NCBI GenBank assembly: GCA_963785755.1
Contig: CAWAXG010000039.1
Coordinates: 124,001-188,000, forward strand
Direction of reading: 5' to 3'
DNA from: JACCXG01 sp963785755
GTDB lineage: Bacteria > Acidobacteriota > Vicinamibacteria > Vicinamibacterales > 2-12-FULL-66-21
DNA length: 64,000 bases
Under the pieces are notes generated by a model. The model had not been told where the DNA came from, did not search any database, and worked only from the letters and a program-made list of their open reading frames with translations. Positions 55,382 through 64,000 of this stretch are shown in pieces. Made by a program: the position numbers and the translations under genes. Within the stretch, counting starts at the first letter, position 1. Every line of letters starts with the position of its first letter.

Positions 55382-56704
55382 ATGCCCCGCACATCTTCAC
55401 CGAACCGCCCCGCCTCGCGCGCGATCAGGATGATCAGATCGACCGACAAGGCCGCGGTGTCGGCCCTGCTGGACAAACGGCCATCGCGGAACCAGGTCAT
55501 CGAACGTGCTGTTGCAGGGATCGTGGCGCGCGTCCGGCAGCAGGGCGATCGTGCGCTGACCTCGTTCGCGAAGCGCTTCGATGGACTGCGCGGTCCGGTG
55601 GAAGTGCCCGAACGCGAGATGCGCGACGCCGCGTCGCGGCTGAGCCCCGAAGTAAAGCGCGCGATCAGGACCGCCGCCACGAACATCCGGCGGGTATCGG
55701 AACGTCAGGTGCCGGCGTCCTGGACGATGTCACCGGTGCCGGGCGTCTCGATCACGCAACGCGTGCAGCCGCTGGATCGGGTGGGATGTTATGTGCCCGG
55801 TGGACGATATCCGCTGCCCTCCTCCCTGCTGATGACCGCAATCCCGGCGGTTGTTGCCGGTGTTCCCGAAGTAGTCGCCGTCTGCCCGCGACCTGATCCC
55901 GTTGTGCTGTTCGCGGCGCGCGAGGCTGGTGTCGGGCGTCTGTTCCGCATCGGCGGCGCGCACGCGATCGCGGCGCTGGCGTATGGCACGGCGTCGGTTC
56001 CCAGGGTCGACAAGATCGTTGGTCCCGGCAATGCGTATGTGGCCGCCGCCAAGGCGCAAGTCGCCGGCGATTGCGGCATCGACTTCTTCGCCGGCCCGAG
56101 CGAGATCGCCGTCGTCTCGACGGACGGCGCCCCCGAGTGGATTGCCGCGGATCTCGTCGCCCAGGCGGAGCACGACCCGGACGCGCGCGCCATCCTGTTC
56201 ACGCCGTCGCGCTCGCTCGCGCTTGCCGTGGTCGCCGCGATCGAGCGGCAGGTGATCGGAATCCCTGCCGCGACGGCCGCGCTCGGCGGCAACGGCGGCG
56301 TCATCGTCACCGCGACGCTGGACGAGGCGATAGCGCTGTGTCAGCGGCTCGCGCCCGAGCACGTCGTGTGCGATTCGACAGCCGTCGCCCGCCGGCTCAC
56401 CCGCGCGGGAACGGTGTTCGTCGGCAAATACAGCGCTCAGGCCTGCGGAGACTACGTCACCGGCTCGAATCACGTGCTGCCGACGAGCGGCGCCGCTTCT
56501 GCGCGAGGCGGACTGACGACCGCTGACTTCGTCAGGGTTTCGACGGTGCAACGGCTGACCGCTGCCGGACTCGATCGGATCGGGCCGGCCGCGGTGACGC
56601 TCGCCGAAGCCGAGGGACTTGCCGGCCACGCCGCATCCATCCGTATCCGCTTGACGCGCGATGGCGCCGGCCGGCGGGATCGCGGCGCGCGAGGCCGATC
56701 ATGA
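55382..56704 (+). CDS. hisD: Histidinol dehydrogenase
   Basis: 440 residues. HisD oxidises histidinol to histidine in two NAD-dependent steps with zinc. The signature VDKIVGPGNAYVAAAKAQVA, with GDCGIDFFAGPSEIAVVSTD, is conserved. Catalytic residues are seen in LAPEHVVCDST (Glu-His) and GDYVTGSNHVLPTSGAASAR. The protein has an Arg-rich N-terminal extension of about 20 residues; a later ATG at 55430 (MIRSTDKAAVSALLDKRPSR) may be the true start. It overlaps hisC by ATGA. Confidence 0.94.
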   Translation: MPRTSSPNRPASRAIRMIRSTDKAAVSALLDKRPSRNQVIERAVAGIVARVRQQGDRALTSFAKRFDGLRGPVEVPEREMRDAASRLSPEVKRAIRTAATNIRRVSERQVPASWTMSPVPGVSITQRVQPLDRVGCYVPGGRYPLPSSLLMTAIPAVVAGVPEVVAVCPRPDPVVLFAAREAGVGRLFRIGGAHAIAALAYGTASVPRVDKIVGPGNAYVAAAKAQVAGDCGIDFFAGPSEIAVVSTDGAPEWIAADLVAQAEHDPDARAILFTPSRSLALAVVAAIERQVIGIPAATAALGGNGGVIVTATLDEAIALCQRLAPEHVVCDSTAVARRLTRAGTVFVGKYSAQACGDYVTGSNHVLPTSGAASARGGLTTADFVRVSTVQRLTAAGLDRIGPAAVTLAEAEGLAGHAASIRIRLTRDGAGRRDRGARGRS

Positions 56705-57747
56705 GCCACGAGTACCAACGGCCGATCGCATCGGGCGGGTTGCGGCTGCACCTCAACGAGAACACCGCCGGCTGTTCCCCGCGGGTCATGGCGGTGCTGC
56801 GCGAGCTGACTCGCGAACAGGCGGCCTTGTATCCCGACTACGATCGCGCGGTGTCCGCGACGGCGGCGCGATTCCGCGTGGCGGCCGCCAACCTGCTGCT
56901 GACCAACGGCCTCGACGAAGGCATCCTGCTCGCCGCGATGGTGGCGCTGCGTGGGGGCACGGCCGCCGAGCCGTTCGAAGCCATCATCGTCGAGCCTGCG
57001 TTCGACATGTATGCGGCGTGCACCGATGCCATGGGCGGCCGGATTGTCGAGATTCAGCCAGCGGCCGATTTCGTTTTTGCGCTGGAGCGGCTGACCGCCG
57101 CAATCACGCCGGCGACGCGCCTCATCTTCCTGGCAAATCCCAACAATCCGACCGGCCTCTCCGTTCACCGCGACATGGTCGCGGCCGTGGCTCGGGCCGC
57201 GCCACGGGCCCTGGTGTTCCTCGACGAGGCGTACGCGGATTTCTCGGGCGAAACGATGATCGCCGAAGCCGCGTCAGGAGCGATTCCAAACCTGATCGTC
57301 GGTCGAACGTTCGCCAAGGCCTACGGGCTCGCCGGCCTGCGCATCGGCGCGCTCTTCGGCACCGAGGAGAACATCGCCCCGATGCGTCGCGCCGTTCCTC
57401 CTTACAGTCTGAACGTCTTCGCCGCCGCAGCCCTCCCCGCCGCATTCGAAGACGACGAGTATTACGGCTGGTATCTCTCGGAAGTGCGCGAGTCCAAGAA
57501 GCTCCTGTACGAGGTGCTGGCTCGGCACGGCGTGCGCTTCTGGCCGAGCGACGGCAACTTCGTGCTCGCCTGCTTCGGCGATGACGTGCGCGGCATCATC
57601 GAGCGTCTGGCCCTGAAAGGGATCGCGATCCGCGATCGTTCGAACGATCCTGGATGCGTGGGGTGCGCGCGAATCACCGCGGGCGTCCTTGAACATACCC
57701 GGCGCCTGGCGACGGCGCTCGAGGAGGTCCTGTGCGGCGCGCGGTAA
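56701..57747 (+). CDS. hisC: Histidinol-phosphate aminotransferase
   Basis: 348 residues, a class I/II PLP aminotransferase acting on imidazole-acetol phosphate. Motifs are LRLHLNENTAGCSPRV, RLIFLANPNNPTGLSV with the PLP-contact Asn, VFLDEAYADFSGE, and NLIVGRTFAKAYGLAGLRIG with the Schiff-base Lys. ATG overlaps hisD (ATGA) and the end overlaps hisB by 16 bp. The C-terminal Cys-rich GCVGCARITAGV is slightly unusual but keeps the conserved RITAG-type Arg. Confidence 0.94.
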   Translation: MSHEYQRPIASGGLRLHLNENTAGCSPRVMAVLRELTREQAALYPDYDRAVSATAARFRVAAANLLLTNGLDEGILLAAMVALRGGTAAEPFEAIIVEPAFDMYAACTDAMGGRIVEIQPAADFVFALERLTAAITPATRLIFLANPNNPTGLSVHRDMVAAVARAAPRALVFLDEAYADFSGETMIAEAASGAIPNLIVGRTFAKAYGLAGLRIGALFGTEENIAPMRRAVPPYSLNVFAAAALPAAFEDDEYYGWYLSEVRESKKLLYEVLARHGVRFWPSDGNFVLACFGDDVRGIIERLALKGIAIRDRSNDPGCVGCARITAGVLEHTRRLATALEEVLCGAR

Positions 57748-58319
57748 TCACCCGCAAGACGACCGAGACGACGATCGACCTCAAGCTCGCGCTCGATGGT
57801 CAGGGACGGTACGACATCTCGACCGGCATTCGGTTCTTCGACCACATGCTCGAGCTGGTGACCCGGCATGGCGGCTTCAATCTGCGTCTGCACGCGAAAG
57901 GCGACCTGGACGTCGACCAGCACCACACCGTCGAAGACGTCGGCATCGCGCTCGGCGAGGCCGTGTCGGCGGCGCTCGGCAACCGTCGTGGGATCAACCG
58001 CGCCGGCTATTTCGTGATGACGATGGACGAAACGCTCGGCGTCGCCGCGATCGACCTGAGCGGCCGCATCCACGCGGTCACCGATCTGAAGCTCAAAGTC
58101 CGCCGCGTCGGCGATCTGCAGTCGGAGCTCGTCCAGGACTTCTTCGAGGGATTCGCGCAGGGAGCGCGCGCCAACGTGCACGTGAAGGTTCTGTACGGCC
58201 GTTCGAGCCACCATCAGATCGAGGCGCTCTTCAAGGCGTTCGCACGCGCGCTGCGCTCTGCCTGCTCGAGAGACAAACGCCTTGCGCGAGTGCTGCCCAG
58301 TACCAAGGAGCTGCTGTGA
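57732..58319 (+). CDS. hisB: Imidazoleglycerol-phosphate dehydratase
   Basis: 195 residues, the monofunctional form without a fused phosphatase. Manganese-binding motifs are RFFDHMLELVTRHGGFNL, DVDQHHTVEDVGIALGEAV and LYGRSSHHQIEALFKAFARA. GTG 57732 has a strong GAGGAGGT ribosome binding site inside hisC. A separate histidinol-phosphate phosphatase is not present in the operon. The stop overlaps hisH (GTGA). Confidence 0.95.
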   Translation: MRRAVITRKTTETTIDLKLALDGQGRYDISTGIRFFDHMLELVTRHGGFNLRLHAKGDLDVDQHHTVEDVGIALGEAVSAALGNRRGINRAGYFVMTMDETLGVAAIDLSGRIHAVTDLKLKVRRVGDLQSELVQDFFEGFAQGARANVHVKVLYGRSSHHQIEALFKAFARALRSACSRDKRLARVLPSTKELL

Positions 58320-58918
58320 TCGCGCTCATCGACTACGGGGCCGGCAACCTGACCTCGGTGCGAAAGGGGTTCGCGGCCGCAGGCGCCGAGCTCTTCACAC
58401 CGAAAACACCGGAGGACCTCGCGCAGGCCAGCGCGATCGTCGTTCCGGGCGTTGGACATTTCGCGGCGACCGCGGCGATCGATCAGGGATGGCGTCACGC
58501 GATCCGTGCCGCCCTCGATCGCGGCGCCCTGCTGTTCGGCATCTGCCTCGGCCAGCAGTGGCTCTACGAGGGCAGCGACGAGGATCCGGACGTCCCTGGC
58601 CTCGGCGTCATTCGCGGGCGCTGCCGCCGCCTGCCGCCGACGCTGAAAGTGCCCCACGTTGGCTGGAACGCCCTGGAGATCCGCAGGCCCTCACGGCTCC
58701 TTGCCGGCATCGCCACCGGCACGCAGACTTACTTCACGCATTCCTACGCCGCGGACATCACGGAGGAAACAGTCGCGACCACGACACATGCCGCCCCGTT
58801 CGCCTCCGTCGTCGAGACCGAGCAGCTGTTCGGGGTTCAGTTCCACCCGGAGAAATCCGGCGACTCAGGTGTCCAGATGTTGAGGAACTTCGTCTCGCTA
58901 TGCTCTCGAAGCGCCTGA
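58316..58918 (+). CDS. hisH: Imidazole glycerol phosphate synthase, glutamine amidotransferase subunit
   Basis: 200 residues, a class I glutaminase. The nucleophile is Cys77 in LLFGICLGQQWLYEG, and the His-Glu pair is in GVQFHPEKSGDSG. The N-terminus IALIDYGAGNLTSVRKGF is typical. Ammonia is passed to HisF through a channel. GTG start overlaps hisB (GTGA), and hisF starts inside this gene, 19 bp before its end, so subunit stoichiometry is likely set by coupling. Confidence 0.95.
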   Translation: MIALIDYGAGNLTSVRKGFAAAGAELFTPKTPEDLAQASAIVVPGVGHFAATAAIDQGWRHAIRAALDRGALLFGICLGQQWLYEGSDEDPDVPGLGVIRGRCRRLPPTLKVPHVGWNALEIRRPSRLLAGIATGTQTYFTHSYAADITEETVATTTHAAPFASVVETEQLFGVQFHPEKSGDSGVQMLRNFVSLCSRSA

Positions 58919-59655
58919 TCGCCTGCCTCGACGTCAGGAACGGCAGCGTCGTCAAAGGCATTCAGTTCGAGGAGCTCAGGAATGCCGGCGACCCCGCGAC
59001 GCTCGCGCGGCGCTACAACCGCGAGGGAATCGACGAGCTGGTGATCCTCGACGTGACCGCGACCCTCGAGTCCCGGCGCGCGCTGGCCGACACGATTCGC
59101 GCGGTCTCGCGCGAGCTCTTCATTCCCCTGGCGGTCGGCGGCGGCATCAGGTCGCTCGATGATGCCGAGGCAGCGGTCGAAGCCGGCGCGGACAAGGTCA
59201 GCGTGAACAGCGCGGCGCTCGCCGATCCGTCATTGATCACCAGGCTCGCGGGACGCTACGGCAGCCAGGCGATCGTCGTCGCGATCGACGCCAAGCGGCA
59301 GGGCGACTTCGCCGTGTATTCACGCAGCGGCAGCATCGCTGCCGGGCGGCAGGCGGTCGAGTGGGCGCGCGAGGCAGAGTCGCGCGGCGCGGGGGAAATC
59401 CTGCTGACCTCGATCGATCGCGACGGCACCCGCGAGGGGTTCGACTGCGAGCTCACCGCGGCGGTATCCGAAGCGGTCGCGATTCCGGTGATCGCGTCGG
59501 GGGGCGCCGGCACGTTCCAGCATTTTCTCGAGGTGTTCACGGGAGGCCGCGCCGACGCCGCGCTCGCGGCGAGCGTCTTTCACTATTCCGAGCACGCGGT
59601 GTCGGAGCTCAAACAATTTCTCGCGGGCAACGCCGTGCCCGTCCGGCTGCTGTAG
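58900..59655 (+). CDS. hisF: Imidazole glycerol phosphate synthase, cyclase subunit
   Basis: 251 residues, a beta-alpha barrel with duplicated half-barrel phosphate sites. Motifs are RLIACLDVRNGSVVKGIQFE with the catalytic Asp, PLAVGGGIRSLDDAEAAVEA, GADKVSVNSAALADPSLI and EILLTSIDRDGTREGFDCEL with the second catalytic Asp. The position normally reading VVKGVNF is VVKGIQF here. It closes the imidazole ring together with HisH. Confidence 0.95.
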   Translation: MLSKRLIACLDVRNGSVVKGIQFEELRNAGDPATLARRYNREGIDELVILDVTATLESRRALADTIRAVSRELFIPLAVGGGIRSLDDAEAAVEAGADKVSVNSAALADPSLITRLAGRYGSQAIVVAIDAKRQGDFAVYSRSGSIAAGRQAVEWAREAESRGAGEILLTSIDRDGTREGFDCELTAAVSEAVAIPVIASGGAGTFQHFLEVFTGGRADAALAASVFHYSEHAVSELKQFLAGNAVPVRLL

Positions 59656-59660
59656 TCCTC

Positions 59661-60347
59661 ATGCTGATTCCTTCGATCGACTTGATGGGCGGCAGGATCG
59701 TTCAGCTCGTCCAGGGCGAGCGCCTCGCCGTCGAGAGCCACGACATCGACGAGTGGATTGCGCGCTTCTCCGGCTGGCCGAAAGTGCAGCTGATCGATCT
59801 CGACGCCGCCAAGGCGCAAGGCACCAACGACGCCCTCGTCAAGCGCGTCTGCGCGGCGCTGCCGTGTCGCGTCGGCGGCGGCATCCGGTCGATCGAACGG
59901 GCGGCGGAGGTGCTCGCCGCTGGCGCGACTCACGCCATCGTCGGGTCCGCACTCTTCCGCGGCGGCGTGGTGAACACTGAGTTCGCAGCGAGCCTGGCAG
60001 CCGCGCTTGGCTCCGATCGGCTGATCGCAGCGGTCGACAGCAAAGCCGGGCACGTCGTCATCGACGGCTGGCGCACGAGCCTCCCCGTGTCCGCGGTCGA
60101 GGCGGTCCGTCAGCTCGAGCCGTTCTTCGGCGGCTTTCTCTACACGCACGTCGACCGCGAGGGCCTTCTGCAGGGGACCGACATGGGCGCGATCGCCGCG
60201 GTTCGACAGGCGACGGCGCGCGACGTGATCGCCGCCGGCGGCATCACATCCCTCGAGGAGATTGACGAGCTCGACGCCATGGGTGTGGACGCAGTGGTCG
60301 GGATGGCCCTCTACACCGGCCGCCTCAAAATGCCGTCCCGCCCATGA
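59661..60347 (+). CDS. hisA: Phosphoribosylformimino-5-aminoimidazole carboxamide ribotide isomerase
   Basis: 228 residues, a half-barrel-duplicated TIM barrel homologous to HisF. It starts LIPSIDLMGGRIVQLVQGE and carries the phosphate loops RVGGGIRSIERAAEVLAAG and IAAGGITSLEEIDELD, plus FLYTHVDREGLLQGTDMG with the catalytic Asp. The Amadori isomerisation precedes the HisF step. It is the last his gene; the order hisF-hisA is reversed compared with the common hisA-hisF. Confidence 0.94.
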   Translation: MLIPSIDLMGGRIVQLVQGERLAVESHDIDEWIARFSGWPKVQLIDLDAAKAQGTNDALVKRVCAALPCRVGGGIRSIERAAEVLAAGATHAIVGSALFRGGVVNTEFAASLAAALGSDRLIAAVDSKAGHVVIDGWRTSLPVSAVEAVRQLEPFFGGFLYTHVDREGLLQGTDMGAIAAVRQATARDVIAAGGITSLEEIDELDAMGVDAVVGMALYTGRLKMPSRP

Positions 60348-60353
60348 TCGGAG

Positions 60354-60359
60354 TACGCT
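60354..60359 (+). promoter_or_regulatory. -10-like box (TACGCT) 7 nt before the second M28 peptidase gene
   Basis: TACGCT is followed by 7 nt and ATG 60367, just after hisA, suggesting that this gene can be expressed separately from the his operon as a leaderless message. Confidence 0.4.
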
Positions 60360-60366
60360 TGGCGCG

Positions 60367-62680
60367 ATGCCCCGCGCCGTCATCGTCCTGCTGATCCTCA
60401 CCGCCGTCAGCTGTGCCCGCGAGCCGGGCCTCTTCGTCGACAGCAACGCCCGCGCGCACATCGGCATGCTCGCAGGAACCATCGGCAGCCGGCCGGCCGG
60501 AACCCCGGCGAACGCGCGTGCCCGCGAGTACATCATCGATCAGCTCAAGCAGATTGGCTTCGCGGTGCGGGTGCAGGAGACCGACGCCCGGCGTCATGAG
60601 CTCGGGCTCACCGCGAGAGTCGCCAACATCATCGGCGTGCTTCCGGGAGAGCGCAGCGAAGCGCTCGGGCTCATCTCACATTACGATTCGTCACCGCACG
60701 CCCCTGGAGCCACCGACGATGCGCTGGGGGTCGGCGTGTCGCTCGAAGCGGCACGGGTCTTCGCCGCTTCTGGACGGCGGCACTGGTCCATGTTCGTCAT
60801 CGTGACCGACGCCGAAGAAGCCGGACTGATGGGAGCGGCTGCTCTCGTCACCGATCGCGAAGTCATGGACAGGCTCCGCGCGTACATCAACCTCGAGTCG
60901 ATCGGATCGTCCGGCACAGCGGTGCTGTTCGAGACGGGACCCGGAAACGCCTGGCTCGTTTCGCCGTGGGCGAGGCGGGCGCCGCACCCACGGGGGGGAT
61001 CGGTACGCACTCGAGATCTATCAACGGCTGCCGAACGATACCGACTTCTCGATCCTCAAGACCCGGGACATCCCCGGCCTCAACTTCGCGCCCGTTGGCG
61101 ACAGCTACGCGTACCACACGGCCCGCGATACACCGGAGCGCCTGTCGCGCCAGACGATCCAGCGCACCGGTGAGAACACGGTCACGATGGTCGCGGCGCT
61201 GCAGGACGTCGACATCACTCAGCGGATGGCTCAGGGGGCGACGTTCTTCGACATCGGCGAGACGACTGCCATCAGCTATCGGCCCGCACTCCAGTTCATC
61301 ATCTCGATCGTGGCCGTGCTGCTCGGCATCATCGCCTGGGTGCGGCTGACGGCGGATGCCATCCGGCAGGACGGGCTGCTTCGGTGGCTGCTGCTGGTTG
61401 TGTGGAGCTGGCTCGGAGCCGCCGGCGTGTTCGGGGCGATGGTCGGGGCGACCTGGCTGCTGCGCTGGGGGCGCGAGGTGTATCACCCCTGGTACGCGCG
61501 GCCGGGCAGGCTGTTTCTGCTGCTCATCGCTATCGGCGTCACGGCCGGATGGAGTGTCACGCGGCTGGGACGGTGGCTGCCTCGACGCGCTCACCCCACG
61601 CGGCACACATCGCTGACCTGGACGATGACGCTGCCGGCGTGGATAGGTTTCGCCATACTGGCGATGTGGTTCGCGCCGTCGGCGGCCTATTTGTGGATGC
61701 TCCCGCTGCTCGCGGCAGGCGTGCTGCTCGCGCCGATTCCGCCACAGCATGACGGCGCCATCCGGATCGCATCCCTGGTCATCTTCATGGTGTCTGCCAC
61801 GGTGTGGCTGCGAGAAACGCACGACCTGATGCGGTTCCTCGTGGCGACCATGGGGCGGCTGCCAATCATCACGCCGGTGACGGCCTATGCCGCGGTGCTG
61901 GCCCTCGCGGGCGCGATGGCCGCGCCGCCGATGATTGCGGCTCTAGCCAGAATACGGCCGTTGGTCCGCCCCTGGCTGGTGACGTCCCTGCTCCTCCTCG
62001 CGACGGCCGCAACCTCTGGTGCCGCGTATTTCGCGCCTGCGTATACGAGCGACGAGCCGCTCCGCCGGCGAGCCAGAGCCCTTCAGGATGGTGACGCGCC
62101 CAACGCGATCTGGGAGATCGCATCGGTCGAGCCGGGGATCGACCTCAATCCGGACGCGCCATCAGGCTGGATGCCGGTGACCACGGCGGCAACTGGTCTG
62201 TCGGTGCCCTGGGGCCGTTACGCCTACCCCTTCGTTTTCCGCACCACGGGACCTGCGCTGGGACCCGCTCCAGCGACCCTGGCGCCGCTCGTGGTGAAGC
62301 CACTCGCCGACGGCATCCAGGTGACCCTGTCCGTCGTCCCGCGCGAGCCAGGGCTTGTGGCGAGCTTCGTGTTGCCGGCGGGGGTCGTGCCGGCCCGGTC
62401 GAGCTTGCCCGGTGTGGTCGCGCTCGGACGATGGACGGCTTCGTACGTGGCCGTGCCGCCCGACGGCGTCGTGTTCGACGCCAGCTTCCGCGGAGCGGTT
62501 GCCGACGGATTGCGGGAGACGCGCGTGAAGATCAGTTCGGCCCGCTTCCCGGGCGGCAGCGGCTGGCAGAGGCTGCCCTCGTGGATGCCCCAGGAGACCG
62601 CCGTCTGGTCAGGCGAGGCCGTCTGGATCGTCCCGGTGCCGCCGGCGCCGGCCATTGCTCCCGTTCCTCCGTTACGGTAG
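60367..62680 (+). CDS. M28 family peptidase with C-terminal membrane domain (one apparent frameshift)
   Basis: 770 residues after correction. The N-terminus has a lipoprotein-like signal (MPRAVIVLLILTAVSC). The M28 domain shows LISHYDSSPHAPGATDDALG with the metal-binding His and Asp, VIVTDAEEAGLMGAAALV with the acidic pair, and YINLESIGSSGTAVLFETGP. The frame breaks in a run of seven G at 60992-60998; with six G it continues HPRGDRYALEIYQRLPNDTD and FSILKTRDIPGLNF. The C-terminal half (from FIISIVAVLLGIIAWV) has about six to eight membrane helices and a final soluble region. Several prokaryotic M28 proteins share this plan. It probably cleaves peptides at the outer face of the membrane. Confidence 0.86.
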
Positions 62681-62711
62681 TCTACGTAACCGTTACGCAG
62701 CCTGACGTAAC
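62671..62711. promoter_or_regulatory. Two tandem GTTACG-N8-CGTAAC dyads with 21-bp period
   Basis: GTTACG (62671) and CGTAAC (62685) form one inverted repeat, and GTTACG (62692) and CGTAAC (62706) a second, exactly 21 bp further on. The second is flanked to give an 8-bp perfect arm CCGTTACG/CGTAACGG. It starts in the end of the peptidase gene and stops 30 bp before the ATPase start. No T-tract follows, so an operator is more likely than a terminator. Confidence 0.6.
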
Positions 62712-62741
62712 GGCTGCAGGGCCAGCAGTCGCGCTGGAACG

Positions 62742-63887
62742 ATGACAAACCCATTCGTCTATGGCGAGGTCGTGCCTCCGGCCGCCTTCGTGGATCGCGA
62801 GGAAGAGCTCGACCGTCTGACCCGCGATCTGATGGCGGGCCAGAAAGTGTTCCTCATCTCGCCGCGCCGCTACGGCAAATCGTCGCTGGTGCGCCAGGCG
62901 CTTCGCGCCGCGTCGCGCGGCGGCGCCCTCGTGATCGATCTCACCGTGAGCAGCTACAGCTCCTATGTCGGCTTTCTCGAAGGCTACGCTCGCGCGCTCT
63001 CGTCCATGGAGAAGCAGACCAGCCGCGCGGTGGCCTGGCTGCGCGACGCGCTCGGGACGGTGAAACCGGAAGTGAGAATCGAGACGTCCGGCGCGGGCCG
63101 CTCGGAGGTTGCGCTCACGTTCCCGGCGGCCAGAACCGAGCGGGATGTGTCCCGTCTGGCTCAGGAAGTCTTCGCGCTGCCCGGCCGAATCGCCGAGAGC
63201 CGGCGCCGCAAGCTGGCGATCGCACTGGACGAGTTCCAGGCCATCGGCGCCTTCAACGGCGGCAGCGTCGAGCATGCGCTTCGCGCCGCGGTCCAGCATC
63301 AGCGCGACGTCGGCTACGTGTTCTCGGGCTCCGAGCCGGCGCTGATGGAACGGATGCTCGGACGCAACCGGCCGTTCTACAAGGCCGGTCCGGTCATGCG
63401 CCTGGGCCGCATTCCCGCCGATCGGTTCGCGCCGTTTCTCGAAGCGCGCTTCCGCGCCAGCGGCATGAAACCGGCCGCCGGACTCGGCGGCGCCATCGTG
63501 GAGCTGGCCGGCAACCTGCCCTACGATGTGCAGCGGCTCGCACACGAGCTCTGGGACGACGTGCGGGCGGATGGCCGGCGGACCGCCGGACTCGAGGATC
63601 TCCATGCGACGCTGCACCGTCTGCTCGGCGAGCACGAGACGCTGTTCGAGGCGACCTGGCAGCGCCTGACGCTCGCGCAGCGGGCGGCGCTGCGCGCGGC
63701 GGTCCTCGAAGAGGGCCGCGAGCTCCTGTCCGCCGAGACGAGAGGGCGATACCGGCTGAGCGGAGCCTCGACGGTGCAGGCATCGCTCGCCGCGCTGGTG
63801 CGCGAAGACATCCTCGCGCGTGACGGCGACCGCTACGTTGTCGTCGACTCGCTGCTGCGCGAATGGGTCGCGCGGCGTACTTTCTGA
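62742..63887 (+). CDS. AAA-type ATPase with C-terminal winged-helix region (archaeal-ATPase-like)
   Basis: 381 residues. The N-terminus NPFVYGEVVPPAAFVDREEE and the P-loop LISPRRYGKSSLVRQAL (Walker A with GKSS) match the archaeal-type/MNS STAND-like ATPases. Walker B is LAIALDEFQAIGAF. SGSEPALMERMLGRNRPFYK and GNLPYDVQRLAHELW are further family blocks. The C-terminal part (YRLSGASTVQASLAALVRED) resembles a winged helix that reads a ligand or DNA. ATG 62742 follows two tandem dyads that may bind a regulator. Family members are often linked to nuclease or toxin genes; here the next gene is a transporter. Role unknown. Confidence 0.82.
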   Translation: MTNPFVYGEVVPPAAFVDREEELDRLTRDLMAGQKVFLISPRRYGKSSLVRQALRAASRGGALVIDLTVSSYSSYVGFLEGYARALSSMEKQTSRAVAWLRDALGTVKPEVRIETSGAGRSEVALTFPAARTERDVSRLAQEVFALPGRIAESRRRKLAIALDEFQAIGAFNGGSVEHALRAAVQHQRDVGYVFSGSEPALMERMLGRNRPFYKAGPVMRLGRIPADRFAPFLEARFRASGMKPAAGLGGAIVELAGNLPYDVQRLAHELWDDVRADGRRTAGLEDLHATLHRLLGEHETLFEATWQRLTLAQRAALRAAVLEEGRELLSAETRGRYRLSGASTVQASLAALVREDILARDGDRYVVVDSLLREWVARRTF

Positions 63888-63888
63888 A

Positions 63889-64000
63889 TTGCCGACATTG
63901 CCGACACCGGCCGGATTCCTTCACCGCCTCGGACTGGGCCGCCCGGATCTGCGTGCCTGGGCGATGTACGACTGGGCGAACTCCGCGGTCCAGACGACGA
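63889..64000 (+). CDS. Atg22-like MFS transporter (3' end outside window)
   Basis: Only the first 37 codons are visible. The motif GRPDLRAWAMYDWANSAVQT is the N-terminal signature of the vacuole-effluxer Atg22-like/UMF1 group of major facilitators, whose members move amino acids or similar solutes. Two in-frame TTG codons (63889 and 63898) are candidate starts; they lie in an exact 9-bp tandem duplication TTGCCGACA. The gene follows the ATPase gene by one base, suggesting co-transcription. Confidence 0.72.
   Translation, partial: MPTLPTPAGFLHRLGLGRPDLRAWAMYDWANSAVQTT

Noticed and set aside
62671..62711. The GTTACG/CGTAAC repeats as a terminator of the M28 peptidase gene
   Set aside because: Neither hairpin is followed by a T-tract, and the 21-bp register is better explained as an operator pair.

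Overview
The window is a high-GC, gene-dense bacterial chromosome segment with no rRNA, tRNA, CRISPR array, phage or insertion sequence that I can see. The gene content points to Acidobacteriota, most likely a Vicinamibacteria-type soil lineage. The evidence is an ADOP/MacB-type permease, a DUF1800 plus DUF1501 pair, many exported M28/M14 peptidases and tandem amidohydrolases, a TIGR02999-type ECF sigma factor, and CHAT-domain proteins. This taxonomic placement is inference, not a search result.

Layout. 1-7.3 kb: end of a phytoene-desaturase-like flavoprotein, an M28 peptidase lipoprotein, a DUF1800/DUF1501 exported pair, a lone BMC-H microcompartment shell protein, and a convergent pterin dehydratase. 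7.5-14.1 kb: a TetR regulator, a periplasmic adaptor lipoprotein, and one 1566-residue protein joining an RND pump to a TolC-type outer-membrane channel. 14.2-24.1 kb: ThiO-like oxidase, a large M14 peptidase, a YihY/BrkB membrane protein, two exported proteins of unknown function, an aromatic amino-acid decarboxylase and an outer-membrane barrel. 24.1-33.5 kb: a divergent arginine regulon, with argR-argG-argH-sixA leftward and argC-argB-argD-NAGS-argJ-argF rightward around an ARG-box-like site. 33.6-40.3 kb: a leftward cluster of two paralogous CHAT caspase-like proteins and a deoxyribosyltransferase-like/TRAFs-binding protein. This is the best candidate for an undescribed signalling or defence module. 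40.4-53.8 kb: quinone oxidoreductase, ECF sigma factor, two amidohydrolases, ADOP permease, YdcF-like protein, GlgX and gamma-glutamyltransferase. 53.8-60.3 kb: a compact histidine operon, hisI-G-D-C-B-H-F-A, preceded by a His-rich leader peptide and an attenuator. 60.4-64 kb: an M28 peptidase with a membrane domain, an AAA-type ATPase, and the start of an Atg22-like MFS transporter.

Three window-wide signals matter for reading the annotation. First, six genes are interrupted by ten one-base insertions in total, and every one lengthens a homopolymer run by one base. Removing each base restores a family-like protein, so these look like consensus errors rather than decay, and I annotate each as one gene. 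Second, at least eight starts have no Shine-Dalgarno sequence but a TAnnnT box 6-8 nt upstream of the start codon, suggesting widespread leaderless transcription. Third, the histidine operon carries a classical attenuator, including 1:2, 2:3 and 3:4 pairings, whose leader peptide is itself placed for leaderless translation.
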